A stretch of 64,000 nt of DNA from Caldisericales bacterium (GCA_015489815.1 WFZA01000016.1:23025-87024), one strand, 5' to 3'; positions 50,142 to 59,592 are shown, numbered from the stretch's first letter. Notes: generated from the letters alone by a model not told the origin. A program made the numbers and translations.

Positions 50142-50438
50142 TTAATTCTTATGCTTTGATTTAAATTCCTCTATCACTTTTTTAACCTTTTCAGTCGTTG
50201 CAGCACCACCAACAACACAGGCATCTACTGGCGCTTCACCTCTTGCAATGGCTTCCGCACACGCTTTACATCCAGGATACCCGCAGGCACCACAGTCACC
50301 GTGAGGAAGTACTTCGTATATCGCAACGGCAAGAGGGTCTTCTTCAACTTTATACTTTTCAGCAAAATATCCAAGTAATGCTCCAAATAATGCCCCAAAT
50401 CCTCCAACGGCAACAATTGAAATAATTATCGACTTCAT
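50142..50438 (-). CDS. rnfB: Short RnfB (membrane helix plus one iron-sulfur motif only)
   Basis: The 98-residue protein has one N-terminal transmembrane helix and the RnfB cluster motif G-D-C-G-A-C-G-Y-P-G-C-K-A-C-A-E-A-I near 47-64, with a further Cys at 74 (D-A-C-V-V-G-G). It stops where ordinary RnfB continues into two or more [4Fe-4S] ferredoxin domains. The stop is followed at once by the promoter of the next unit, so there is no hidden remainder. It is last in rnfCDGEAB. The electron entry point must be this single cluster, or another protein must supply the ferredoxin part. Confidence 0.88.
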   Translation of the reverse strand: MKSIIISIVAVGGFGALFGALLGYFAEKYKVEEDPLAVAIYEVLPHGDCGACGYPGCKACAEAIARGEAPVDACVVGGAATTEKVKKVIEEFKSKHKN

Positions 50439-50451
50439 ATCTTCACCTCAC

Positions 50452-51042
50452 CTACTTTATCATACCCTGGAAACCCATAAAAGCAAGTGCCGCAATTCCA
50501 GAAACGATGTAAGCAATAGCCTTTCCCTGGAAAAATTCCGGAAGTTCCGAATTACGCAACCTTTCTCTGATACCTGCTAAAATAAGCATTGCCATGAAAT
50601 ATCCAAGGGCAGTTCCAATTGCTTCTACCAGTGCTTGTATAAAGTCAAGTCTATGCATAGAAATAACAAATGTTACTCCTAAAATTAAACAGTTAGTCGC
50701 AATAAGCGGTAGATAAATACCCATTGCTTTGTAAAGATTAGGAGACATTTTTTTAAGATATATTTCCACCAAACCAACGAGTGAACCAATAACGAGAATG
50801 AAAGAGACTATTTCGAGAAAAGGCTGTAAGTTAAATGGAATTAAAATCCAGTGATCAATAATCCACGTAACCGCTGCCGCAAGCACAGTAACAAAAGTTA
50901 CAGCATAGCCCATACCAATAGAGGCACTCATATTATCTGTAAGACCAATATAGGAACAAAGTCCGAGGAATTGCATCAATATGATGTTGTTTACAACCAT
51001 TGATGCAATAAATATTTTGAGAAGGTCAGTAAGGTAACTCAT
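50452..51042 (-). CDS. rnfA: Rnf complex subunit RnfA
   Basis: The 196-residue protein has six transmembrane helices. It shows the RnfA/NqrE half-motifs V-N-N-I-I-L-M-Q-F-L-G-L-C near 17-29 and T-N-C-L-I-L-G-V near 116-123, which hold the membrane-embedded iron-sulfur cluster. It pairs with RnfE. It overlaps rnfE by 4 nt. Confidence 0.96.
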   Translation of the reverse strand: MSYLTDLLKIFIASMVVNNIILMQFLGLCSYIGLTDNMSASIGMGYAVTFVTVLAAAVTWIIDHWILIPFNLQPFLEIVSFILVIGSLVGLVEIYLKKMSPNLYKAMGIYLPLIATNCLILGVTFVISMHRLDFIQALVEAIGTALGYFMAMLILAGIRERLRNSELPEFFQGKAIAYIVSGIAALAFMGFQGMIK

Positions 51043-51647
51043 TTTTTAGCCTCCTTCTTTTTCTTTAAACTCCACTCAAGCCATCCAACAAGCACGCCCA
51101 ATACGAGGAAACCAGCAGGAGGTAGTATCATTATCAGAGCAGGTTGATAAATGTGTGGCATTACTCTTATGTTTGCAATAGTTCCATTTCCAAAAAGTTC
51201 CCTTATGACGGCAATCGTTATAATAACCCAGCTATATCCTAAACTCATTCCGATTCCGTCAAGCAGAGAATCAAAAACACCATTCTTGTATGCAAACGCT
51301 TCAGCGCGTCCAATAATAATACAATTCACGACCACGAGAAGTATGTAAAGTTTGATTGCATCGTAAACACTTGGAAAGTACGCATGAGATAAAAGTGCCG
51401 CAATGGTCGTAAATGTTGCAATTACTACGACAAAAATAGGTACTCTGATCTCGTCAGGTATCCACTTCCGAATTGACGAAACGATCACTTCAGAAAGAAT
51501 TAAAACAAAACTAAATGCAAACGACATAAGTAAGGCATTTTTTACGAAATTCGTTACGGCAACAACAGAGCAAAGCCCAATTGCAAGAATAAGTACTGGA
51601 TTAGAAGGTACGATACCATTCCAGATGATTTTTAATTTATCTTTCAT
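51039..51647 (-). CDS. rnfE: Rnf complex subunit RnfE
   Basis: The 202-residue protein has six transmembrane helices with N-P-V-L-I-L-A-I-G-L-C-S near 16-27 and V-N-C-I-I-I-G-R-A-E-A-F-A near 107-119, typical of RnfE/NqrD. It shares the intramembrane cluster with RnfA. It overlaps rnfG by one base. Confidence 0.96.
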   Translation of the reverse strand: MKDKLKIIWNGIVPSNPVLILAIGLCSVVAVTNFVKNALLMSFAFSFVLILSEVIVSSIRKWIPDEIRVPIFVVVIATFTTIAALLSHAYFPSVYDAIKLYILLVVVNCIIIGRAEAFAYKNGVFDSLLDGIGMSLGYSWVIITIAVIRELFGNGTIANIRVMPHIYQPALIMILPPAGFLVLGVLVGWLEWSLKKKKEAKK

Positions 51648-52243
51648 TACGAACCACCTGCCTTTTGCATGTATTCATAAGCAGCTACGCCCGCAGCTTT
51701 TACTCCCCTTGAAACAGCAGTAGATGTAATAGTTGCCCCTGTAATTGCTATTACATCTTTTTTTGGTATAAACGGATCTGTTACCTTCTTGCCCTTGAAC
51801 TGTCCAAGAAAAGTAATTTTCTTTTTTTTGTTCACATAGTAGTGAGGATTACTTGCATTTGCGCCAAGACCCGGAGTCTCTAAACTTTTTAAGATTTTTA
51901 CTCCATTAATGGTACCATTCCTGTTTACCCCAACGAGCATCTCGATAGGCGCCTGATCGCCTGGCGTAGTTACATCCAGTATTATCCCTACAAGGTTTCC
52001 GCTACTATCTTCAACTTTATAAATCTTTCCAAATGTCACTGCAGGATCAGGAGACTTCAACTTAATCTTTAATTCAGAGAATTTGTAATTTCCAGGAAAT
52101 ACCTCCAAAAGCCCTGCTTTCAGAGCAGCCTGATTTCTCGCCTCTATTACCGGAGCAGTAAATTGATACACGCCTGCCAATATTCCGCCTGCAATTGCAC
52201 TGATTACACCAAGAACCACCGCAAGTTTCACAATTTTGTTCAT
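51647..52243 (-). CDS. rnfG: Rnf complex subunit RnfG (FMN-binding)
   Basis: The 198-residue protein has an N-terminal transmembrane helix (about 7-27) and an outside FMN-binding domain. The covalent FMN attachment motif is I-T-G-A-T-I-T-S-T-A-V near 168-178, with the Thr expected to carry FMN by phosphoester. The E-T-P-G-L-G-A-N-A segment near 122-130 is also typical. It moves electrons across the outer face of the complex. Confidence 0.95.
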   Translation of the reverse strand: MNKIVKLAVVLGVISAIAGGILAGVYQFTAPVIEARNQAALKAGLLEVFPGNYKFSELKIKLKSPDPAVTFGKIYKVEDSSGNLVGIILDVTTPGDQAPIEMLVGVNRNGTINGVKILKSLETPGLGANASNPHYYVNKKKKITFLGQFKGKKVTDPFIPKKDVIAITGATITSTAVSRGVKAAGVAAYEYMQKAGGS

Positions 52244-53235
52244 GATTTCACCTCTTTTCTATGGCCATACACATGAGGTAAAATTTTATCAAAGAACGGC
52301 ACAAAGAGCTGTACAATTAAGATGGAGAACATAACACCTTCTGGATACGCTCCAAAAACTCGAATCATAACAGTAACAAATCCAAGTGAGATGCCATACC
52401 AGAGTCTTCCCTGTGAAGTAATAGGCGAAGAACTATAATCTGTAGCCATAAAGAACGCACCAAGGAATAATCCACCTGCTAAAATAGAAAACAACGGATC
52501 TCTTCCGAAGATCGGAGAAAGAACGAATACAGTTGTAATATAAGCAGTAGGGATCTTCCAATCAATAACACCTTTAAGGATTAGGTAAAGGCCACCAATC
52601 AACAGGAGAAGAGCAGATGTCTCTCCTAATGAACCGCCTACATTTCCTAAAAATAACGCTTTATAAAGTGCCGCTTTCGTTCCGTATTCCGCTATTAGTT
52701 GTGAAAAGCCGTGTAGTTTTACCACATTTAAAGGTGTAGCCATAGTAATAGCATTAGCACTTACTCCGTGTGGAGGAATAATGCGTGGAAACACTTTCCA
52801 TGTCGTCATTAAAGCAGGCCACGAAATCATCAAGACAGCTCTTCCAACAAGTGCAGGGTTAAACGGATTGGAGCCTATACCTCCAAATATCCACTTACCC
52901 AGAATTATTGCCGTAAACGCGCCTACGACGATCAGCCAATAAGGCGAGGAAGGCGGCATCACCATTACAAATAATACGCCCGTAACGACAGCCGAAAAAT
53001 CTTTTAACGACACAGGCTTTCTAAACATCCATGCGCCAAGAATTTCTGCAAGTTCTGCACTAATTATTGAGACGATAACGATACCTAAAGTATGTAACGA
53101 CCAGAAAAAGTATAAACCTGCAACAAGAGCAGGAAGCAAAGCGATTACTACATCCCACATTATTGAGGAAACTTTTACTTTGTCCCTGATGTGAGGGGAG
53201 GAAGTAACTACCAGGTCAATCATCTTATCATCCAT
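52240..53235 (-). CDS. rnfD: Rnf complex subunit RnfD
   Basis: The 331-residue polytopic protein has L-V-V-T-S-S-P-H-I near the start, G-I-G-S-N-P-F-N-P-A-L-V-G-R near 121-134 and the flavin-attachment region A-I-T-M-A-T-P-L near 161-168, as in RnfD/NqrB. It is thought to form the ion-translocating core. It overlaps rnfC and rnfG. Confidence 0.96.
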   Translation of the reverse strand: MDDKMIDLVVTSSPHIRDKVKVSSIMWDVVIALLPALVAGLYFFWSLHTLGIVIVSIISAELAEILGAWMFRKPVSLKDFSAVVTGVLFVMVMPPSSPYWLIVVGAFTAIILGKWIFGGIGSNPFNPALVGRAVLMISWPALMTTWKVFPRIIPPHGVSANAITMATPLNVVKLHGFSQLIAEYGTKAALYKALFLGNVGGSLGETSALLLLIGGLYLILKGVIDWKIPTAYITTVFVLSPIFGRDPLFSILAGGLFLGAFFMATDYSSSPITSQGRLWYGISLGFVTVMIRVFGAYPEGVMFSILIVQLFVPFFDKILPHVYGHRKEVKS

Positions 53236-54679
53236 TTTCTTTACCTCCCTTTTCGGTAGAAGGCGAAGCGCTCTTTGCTTTTTCAGCAGCTTCTTTCTCC
53301 TGTTTTTCTCTTAATGCTTTTAATTTCTCAAATGCCGCTTGCTTTGCAGCTTCTATCTTCCTTTGTTTTATAATAGCCTGTTTTGCAGATCTTATATTTT
53401 CCGTGAGATGTCGTTTAGAAGGACATACATACGAACATACACCACATTCTATACAGTCCGTAGCATTAAGAGACTCCGCAAGTTTCATATCCTTCCTTCG
53501 CCAAGCATGGTCAATAAGAAGCGGCATAAGCCCCATAGGGCAATGGTCCACGCAACGAGAGCATCTTATGCACGGAGATTCATCCTGAGGCGCCATTTCC
53601 AACGCTTCTTCACCAAAAAATAAAATACCAGAAGTACCCTTTATTACGGGCACTTCCACTGTAGACTGGGCAAGTCCCATCATAGGGCCACCAAAAATAA
53701 GTTTTCTTAACTTTTTAGTAAGCCCCCCTGTTTGTTCGATAATATGCGTTACAGGAGTGCCAATTCTTATAATGTAATTCCCGTAATTTTTAATTGCCGT
53801 TCCGGATACCGTAGTGCCACGCTCTATAAGAGGCTTATCTTCAAGAACGGCTTCTGTAATAGCCTTCAAAGTTCCGACATTTTGCACGACGACGCCTACA
53901 TCAAGTGGCAAACCTCCTGCAGGGACTTCCTTTCCTATAACAGCCTTAATTAACTGTTTTTCGCCACCCTGTGGGTATTTTGTTTTCACTAATACGACTT
54001 CAACATTTTTAACGCCACGCTCTTTCAATCTATTTTCTAACTTTTCAGCTGCATCGCGTTTATTGTCCTCCACTGCAATAAAACCCTGCTTCGCTCCGCT
54101 TGCCTTCATCTCCACAAGGAAACCGTCAACTACCTTATCAGTAAACTCCAGCATCGTTCTGTAGTCCGTAGTAAGATACGGCTCACACTCCGCACCATTT
54201 GCTATTAAAGTTTCTATTGTCTTACCTTTTGGAGGAGAAAGCTTTACGGCTGTAGGAAATGTTGCACCCCCCATACCTACGATACCTTTTTCTTTGATAA
54301 TTTTTAATATATCCTCTTTCGTTAAAGAATCAAGGTCTCTTTTCTGTGGAGGCTCAAACCATTCGTCCTTAAAATCGTTTTTTATAACAACCGCTTGAAC
54401 ATTTTTTCCGAGCGGGTGAGGCCTTGGCTCAATTGCAATTACTTCACCAGAAACCGTTGCGTGAACGGGAGCAGAAACGAAAGCAGTAGAAGAACCAATT
54501 ACCTGGCCAATCTTTACATGATCCCCCACTTTAACAGTTGGCGTATTTGGCGCTCCGATGTGTTGAGATAGAGGCACTACAACTACAGCAGGAACTGACA
54601 TTCGAACAAACGGCCTGTCTTTTGTGATTTTCATCTCATCAGGATGCACGCCACCAGGTTTAAATGTAAACAGTTTCAT
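53228..54679 (-). CDS. rnfC: Rnf complex subunit RnfC
   Basis: The 483-residue protein starts with the RnfC barcode G-G-V-H-P-D-E-M-K and has the NADH/FMN region (G-M-G-G-A-T-F-P-T near 135-143). Two 4Fe-4S motifs lie at C-I-R-C-S-R-C near 370 and C-I-E-C-G-V-C near 409. The last 60 residues are a Lys/Ala/Glu-rich helix with an unstructured end. It connects NAD(H) to the membrane subunits. The start overlaps the zinc-ribbon gene as ATGA. Confidence 0.97.
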   Translation of the reverse strand: MKLFTFKPGGVHPDEMKITKDRPFVRMSVPAVVVVPLSQHIGAPNTPTVKVGDHVKIGQVIGSSTAFVSAPVHATVSGEVIAIEPRPHPLGKNVQAVVIKNDFKDEWFEPPQKRDLDSLTKEDILKIIKEKGIVGMGGATFPTAVKLSPPKGKTIETLIANGAECEPYLTTDYRTMLEFTDKVVDGFLVEMKASGAKQGFIAVEDNKRDAAEKLENRLKERGVKNVEVVLVKTKYPQGGEKQLIKAVIGKEVPAGGLPLDVGVVVQNVGTLKAITEAVLEDKPLIERGTTVSGTAIKNYGNYIIRIGTPVTHIIEQTGGLTKKLRKLIFGGPMMGLAQSTVEVPVIKGTSGILFFGEEALEMAPQDESPCIRCSRCVDHCPMGLMPLLIDHAWRRKDMKLAESLNATDCIECGVCSYVCPSKRHLTENIRSAKQAIIKQRKIEAAKQAAFEKLKALREKQEKEAAEKAKSASPSTEKGGKENG

Positions 54680-55164
54680 TCAATCACTCCTTTCTCTTCG
54701 TCAAATATGTGTCCACAGTATGGGCAAATCTTAAAGTCTTTATCAACGAGCCTGCCACATTCAGGACACTTCTTTTTCAACTGCGTAAAGCAATAAGGAC
54801 AATACATATAATCAGACTTTATTTCTTCCCCACAAACAGGACAAACCTGAACTTCTTTTGCTATCTGCACTTCGTAATACTTCTTTTGAAGCTCCACCAC
54901 CTCCTTTTCTGCTTCTTCTTCATTTATCTCGTCCAGAGTATAAGGAGAACGAACAATTAAATAAAAAAGAAATGGAAGAATTCCACCAAGTACGAAACAC
55001 CAGATTGCCCAGGAAAGTGCGTGCCCTCCCCTAGATTTACTGTCGTTGTAAACAAATATAGACAGCGCGATGTCTATGATTAAATATAAAAATACGATAA
55101 CCCAAAAGTCAGTTACCGTGAGCCACGGAAAAATTGTCTTTAATACAAGAATAATATTATTCAT
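54676..55164 (-). CDS. Membrane protein with two C-terminal zinc ribbons, first gene of the rnf operon
   Basis: The protein has 162 residues from the ATG at 55164. A start 36 nt earlier would lie across the promoter. Two or three transmembrane helices span residues 1-80. An acidic helix follows, then double zinc ribbons with C-P-V-C-G-E-E / C-P-Y-C-F and C-P-E-C-G-R / C-P-Y-C-G. I do not recognise a named family. The 4-nt overlap with rnfC implies co-expression, so it may help assemble or regulate Rnf. The ATG lies 9 nt after TATAAT, again close to leaderless. Confidence 0.75.
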   Translation of the reverse strand: MNNIILVLKTIFPWLTVTDFWVIVFLYLIIDIALSIFVYNDSKSRGGHALSWAIWCFVLGGILPFLFYLIVRSPYTLDEINEEEAEKEVVELQKKYYEVQIAKEVQVCPVCGEEIKSDYMYCPYCFTQLKKKCPECGRLVDKDFKICPYCGHIFDEEKGVIE

Positions 55165-55173
55165 CACAACAAA

Positions 55174-55179
55174 ATTATA
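55174..55179 (-). promoter_or_regulatory. -10 box for the zinc-ribbon/rnf operon inside the folC stop
   Basis: TATAAT (55179-55174) contains the TAA stop of folC. The start codon follows after 9 nt. The -35 is poor (TTTGTT at about 16 bp). Confidence 0.55.
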
Positions 55180-56524
55180 GTATATTAAGTGAAAAAACAA
55201 AATGATTTGTCAATTTTCTCACAGAGGAAACGAGATAAAGAGAACCGGTCACACATACGATGTCTTTCTTCCCCGCAATTTTACGGGTAAATTCGAATGC
55301 TTTCAAAAAATCGCGAAAATAAAAAATACGATCTTTAGAGATAAATTGTTCGGCATACTTTTTGAGTTGTATTACATCAAGCCGTCTCTTATTAGAAAAA
55401 GGGACTTCAGTAAGTACGAAAATAGCACTTTTATTGCGGGAAAGTACAGAAAGAACCGAATTTATATTCTTATCTCTTAAAATGCCAAATAAAAAAATAA
55501 TTCTTTTTTCTTTGAATAATTTCAACGCGCTATCAAGAGCAAGGGCAGAAGCACCGTTATGTGCACCGTCAAGGAGTATGAGAGGATCATTCCCAACAAT
55601 TTCCATTCTTCCTGGCCAAAAACTATTTTGAAGCCCGTGTCGGATCATAAAAGAAGAAACTTCTATTCCGCTCTTATTAAGCAAAAGCGCTGCTTGAATG
55701 CTAATACTTGCATTTTCAGCCTGGTGTATGCCTAAAAGAGGTATTTCGAGATCCTCAAAAGCAATGTCCTCTATACGAGAATAAAAGTTGAATAGCGTTC
55801 TGCTGCCCTCCTGCCTGATGTTATCTGCATAAAAATCTCTACCGTACAAAAGAACATTCGCATTGCGGGATTTTGCAACATCTAAAATTACTTTTTTTGC
55901 TTCGTCTTTCTGCTTTCCTACGACCACAATGCCATTATTTTTAATTATTCCAGCTTTCTCATATGCAATTTCTTCAAGTGTATCGCCCAATGCCTTTTGA
56001 TGGTCATAACTAATTGGGGTAATAACTGAAACAAGTGGACGCTTTATTATATTTGTTGCATCAAGCCGCCCGCCCATACCGACTTCAAAAAGTGCAATAT
56101 CTACCTTCTGCCTTCTAAAGTACTCAAACGCAAGAATTGTGAATGTTTCAAATGTAGATGGAGTTAGTTTTTCTGGCAGTTTTTTATAAATAGGTAACAC
56201 TTCATTAAAAACCTCAAGAAATTCCTTAGGTGATATAAGTGCTCCATTTATTGACATTCTTTCACTGGTATTAATAAGGGAAGGTGAAGTAAATAATCCT
56301 GTTTTGTAAGATTGCCGTAAAATAAAAGAAAGGAAGGAGATCGTAGATCCCTTCCCTTTTGTGCCTGCAACATGAACAATTTTTAAGTCATCCTGTGGAT
56401 TTTTAAGCTTTTCAAGGACGACCTTCATCCTATCAAAGCCAAACTCCCAAAAAATCTTACGCCTTCTGTTTAAACTGAAAACATAGTCTAGTGCCCTTTT
56501 GTAATTTGTAAAATGCTGAAGCAT
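55175..56524 (-). CDS. folC: Folylpolyglutamate synthase/dihydrofolate synthase
   Basis: The 449-residue Mur-ligase-fold enzyme has the P-loop V-A-G-T-K-G-K-G-S-T near 52-61, T-S-P-S-L near 78-82, the Lys region E-V-G-M-G-G-R-L-D-A-T-N near 142-153 and D-G-A-H-N near 319-323. It adds Glu to folates. It starts at TAATG over the valS stop. Confidence 0.95.
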   Translation of the reverse strand: MLQHFTNYKRALDYVFSLNRRRKIFWEFGFDRMKVVLEKLKNPQDDLKIVHVAGTKGKGSTISFLSFILRQSYKTGLFTSPSLINTSERMSINGALISPKEFLEVFNEVLPIYKKLPEKLTPSTFETFTILAFEYFRRQKVDIALFEVGMGGRLDATNIIKRPLVSVITPISYDHQKALGDTLEEIAYEKAGIIKNNGIVVVGKQKDEAKKVILDVAKSRNANVLLYGRDFYADNIRQEGSRTLFNFYSRIEDIAFEDLEIPLLGIHQAENASISIQAALLLNKSGIEVSSFMIRHGLQNSFWPGRMEIVGNDPLILLDGAHNGASALALDSALKLFKEKRIIFLFGILRDKNINSVLSVLSRNKSAIFVLTEVPFSNKRRLDVIQLKKYAEQFISKDRIFYFRDFLKAFEFTRKIAGKKDIVCVTGSLYLVSSVRKLTNHFVFSLNIL

Positions 56525-59157
56525 TATTCACTAAGATCTTGAAGGTGCCCTGATACAATAAGAGTTTCTTTTTCTGCTTCTTCGAGTTTTGCTTTGTCTT
56601 TTTCAATTACTTCTTTTGGGGCTTTTTCCAGATATCGTTTATTCCGTAACCTGCTTCTTAACTTTTTAATCTCATTCATAAGCGTAGCAAGTTTTTTCTC
56701 CAGACGCGCCTTTTCTTTCTCAATATCTACTGCACCTCCAACATCTATATAAATTGCAGTTTCTGAAACAACGCTCTTAATGGTATTTCTTGGCTTGGAT
56801 TCAGTAATATCAAGTCCATCAAGAAAAGCAATTTTCTCTATTTTATCCTTTTCTTGTGAAATAAGTGACTTTTCTTTTTCATTCTTCGTCGACACAAAAC
56901 TTTTAAGCTTCTTTACTATAGGAATGTTAAAATCTGATTTCATGCTCCTTACTGCGCGGATAATATCAAATACAAACTCTGCATCCTTTTCAGCTGCTTC
57001 GTTTATAAATTTCTCTTCCGCATCAGGAAACTTTGCTACGATCAGCGCCTTTTCTTTATGCGGGAAGTACGAAAATATTTCTTCGGTAACAAACGGAATA
57101 AACGGATGCAGCATCCTTAATATATTGTCCAGCGCATTCCACAGAAGATATTTTACATCGTTTTTCTTTTTCTCATCTTCGCCGTATAAACGTACTTTGG
57201 AAAGCTCTATGTACCAATCACAAAATTCCTTCCATACAAAGTCGTACAGCTCTCTCGATGCTTCTCCTAAATCATATTTCTTAAGTAGATCTTTCTCTCG
57301 CTTTATCATTTTGTTCAGTTTACTTAAAAACCACCTGTCTTCAAGTTCATATTCAATACTATCCGGGTTGTAAGAGAATGGGTCAAACCCTTCTAAATTC
57401 ATAATAACAAAACGAGAAGCATTCCACACTTTATTGACAAAATTTCTACTTGCAGTAAGTTTATCCTTGGAAAGATTTATATCCTGTCCGCCTACCGTAC
57501 TGAGATATGAAAGCGTAAAGCGCATTGCATCCGTGCCATACTCGTTTATTACATCAACGGGATCGATGATATTTTTTAACGACTTGCTCATCTTTCTGCC
57601 TTTCTCGTCCCGGACGAGACCGTGCAGCATTACCGTGTCAAATGGTTTCTCGTGCATAAAGTGAAGGCCACTCATAATCATTCTAGCAACCCAGAAGAAC
57701 AAGATGTCGTACCCCGTGATGAGTAGTGTGGTAGGATAATAATATTTTAAGTTCTCAGTTTCGTCAGGCCATCCAAGTGTAGCAAACGGCCATAATGCGG
57801 ACGAGAACCAGGTATCAAGTACATCTTCATCCTGCACAATATTAGTGCTTCCACACTTCGGACACTTCTCAACATCTTCCCGGGAAACGATCGTTGCTCC
57901 ACAGTCCTTACAGTAATAGACAGGGATTCTGTGCCCCCACCAGAGTTGCCTACTTACACACCAATCTCTTATATTTTTTAGCCAATCGTAGTAAACCTTT
58001 TCCCACTTTTTGGGAGTAATTTTTACCTCACCATTCTCTACCGCTTTTATTGCAGCATCTGCAAGTTCTTTCATTCTTACAAACCACTGATCAGATAGAA
58101 GCGGCTCAATCACTGTACCGCATCGTGAACAATGCCCAACAGAATTTTCGTAGTCTTCTTCTTTTAATAAATAACCTTCCGCCTTTAAGTCTTTAACAAT
58201 TGCTTCCCTACATTCCATAGAACTCATGCCTTTGTACTTATCAGGTACATTCACCATTTTTGCGTGGTCGTCTATCACCGTAATAAATTCGAGATTATGC
58301 CTTTTTGCAATTTCGAAGTCGTCAGCGGAGTGTGCCGGAGTCACCTTTACGGCCCCAGTACCAAATTCAGGATCCACTGCCTCGTCAGCAACTATCGGAA
58401 TTTCCCTATTTACAATAGGAAGTATAAGTTTTTTACCGATAAATTCTCTGTAACGGTCGTCATCCGGATGCACGGCAACTGCCGTATCACCAAGCATCGT
58501 TTCAGGCCTCGTCGTAGCAACAACAATATAATTAGAAGGATCGTCTTTAAAGGGATACTTTATGTAATAAAGTTTACTCTTCGTGGGAATGTATTCTACT
58601 TCAATGTCAGAAAGTGCCGTATGGCAGTGGGGACACCAGTTAATAATCCTCTTGTCTTTATATAAATAGCCTTCCTCATAATAGCGCACAAACGCTTCTT
58701 TTACGGCCTTAACATAACCCTCGTCCAGAGTGAAACGCAACCGTGACCAATCAGCAGAAACACCAAGCTTTTTTAACTGGTTTACAATAGTATTTCCATA
58801 TTTTTCTTTCCACTTCCACACTTCTTTAAGGAATTTTTCCCTGCCCAACTCTTCTCGTTTTATACCCTTTTTAAGGAGTTCTCTTTCAACAACTGATTGT
58901 GTCGCAATACCTGCGTGGTCTATGCCAGGAAGCCACAGCGTTTCTTTTCCAAGCATCCGATTAAAGCGAACAAATACATCCTGTAAAGTGAAATTCAAAG
59001 CATGGCCTGTATGGAGTTTGCCCGTAACATTTGGAGGAGGCATCATTACGACAAATTTTTCTTTTCCGGGATTTGGCCTCGAAGAGAAGAAGTTGCCTTC
59101 CTCCCAGAATTTATAGATACGATTCTCTACATTTGCAGGATTATATGCTTTTTCCAT
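56524..59157 (-). CDS. valS: Valyl-tRNA synthetase
   Basis: The protein has 877 residues from the ATG at 59157, preferred over a GTG three codons earlier because of AGGTGG. Class I motifs are H-T-G-H (HIGH variant) in P-N-V-T-G-K-L-H-T-G-H near 45-55 and K-M-S-K-S near 521. The editing domain (T-T-R-P-E-T-M-L-G-D-T-A near 214-225), two zinc-type Cys clusters and a C-terminal coiled-coil tail are all present. It charges tRNA-Val. Confidence 0.98.
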   Translation of the reverse strand: MEKAYNPANVENRIYKFWEEGNFFSSRPNPGKEKFVVMMPPPNVTGKLHTGHALNFTLQDVFVRFNRMLGKETLWLPGIDHAGIATQSVVERELLKKGIKREELGREKFLKEVWKWKEKYGNTIVNQLKKLGVSADWSRLRFTLDEGYVKAVKEAFVRYYEEGYLYKDKRIINWCPHCHTALSDIEVEYIPTKSKLYYIKYPFKDDPSNYIVVATTRPETMLGDTAVAVHPDDDRYREFIGKKLILPIVNREIPIVADEAVDPEFGTGAVKVTPAHSADDFEIAKRHNLEFITVIDDHAKMVNVPDKYKGMSSMECREAIVKDLKAEGYLLKEEDYENSVGHCSRCGTVIEPLLSDQWFVRMKELADAAIKAVENGEVKITPKKWEKVYYDWLKNIRDWCVSRQLWWGHRIPVYYCKDCGATIVSREDVEKCPKCGSTNIVQDEDVLDTWFSSALWPFATLGWPDETENLKYYYPTTLLITGYDILFFWVARMIMSGLHFMHEKPFDTVMLHGLVRDEKGRKMSKSLKNIIDPVDVINEYGTDAMRFTLSYLSTVGGQDINLSKDKLTASRNFVNKVWNASRFVIMNLEGFDPFSYNPDSIEYELEDRWFLSKLNKMIKREKDLLKKYDLGEASRELYDFVWKEFCDWYIELSKVRLYGEDEKKKNDVKYLLWNALDNILRMLHPFIPFVTEEIFSYFPHKEKALIVAKFPDAEEKFINEAAEKDAEFVFDIIRAVRSMKSDFNIPIVKKLKSFVSTKNEKEKSLISQEKDKIEKIAFLDGLDITESKPRNTIKSVVSETAIYIDVGGAVDIEKEKARLEKKLATLMNEIKKLRSRLRNKRYLEKAPKEVIEKDKAKLEEAEKETLIVSGHLQDLSE

Positions 59158-59166
59158 AACAACCAC

Positions 59167-59592
59167 CTATGCAGGATATAATCCGAGCAAGCCATTCGGA
59201 TCTTTACGCCTGAGCAAAGTAATATTTTCAAGTTTTTGCAAAAATATTTCACCCGTATTGTTTACAGTACCCGACACAAAGTGACCTCCTATTACCGTAT
59301 GATCCGGTTTTGCCACTGCAATGTGGATGTGAACAATTGGATCCCCATCGTTCTCTGAAGTTCCTATGTTCCCCTGCATAGAAACGAGTTCGACTGGAAC
59401 TTCTATCTCTTCAATTTTATATTCTTTGCCATCCCAGTAGCCTATTTTTAAATCTCGTAACATGCCAATACCATTAATAATCACTCCTGACTCAACACTA
59501 TAATTTTTGCAAACTGTTTTTATCGATTCAAAAAAGTTTTCTCCATCTTCCATTCTTATAGCAATGAAACCGTTACCTTCTTTGATTATCAT
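59167..59592 (-). CDS. PPC/DUF296-domain protein
   Basis: The 141-residue single-domain protein has G-V-I-I-N-G-I-G-M-L near 36-45, Q-G-N-I near 73-76, H-I-H-I-A-V near 88-93 and G-G-H-F-V-S-G near 102-108, the metal-binding His and core of the PPC domain. Small bacterial PPC proteins are often annotated as DNA-binding, but the role is not settled. It has a GGAGG and is the first gene of the PPC-valS-folC operon. Confidence 0.9.
   Translation of the reverse strand: MIIKEGNGFIAIRMEDGENFFESIKTVCKNYSVESGVIINGIGMLRDLKIGYWDGKEYKIEEIEVPVELVSMQGNIGTSENDGDPIVHIHIAVAKPDHTVIGGHFVSGTVNNTGEIFLQKLENITLLRRKDPNGLLGLYPA

Noticed and set aside
56780..57373. A 197-codon plus-strand open frame rich in Ser/Phe
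   Set aside because: It is the antisense of the valS coiled-coil tail; the composition is explained by Lys/Glu codons on the other strand.
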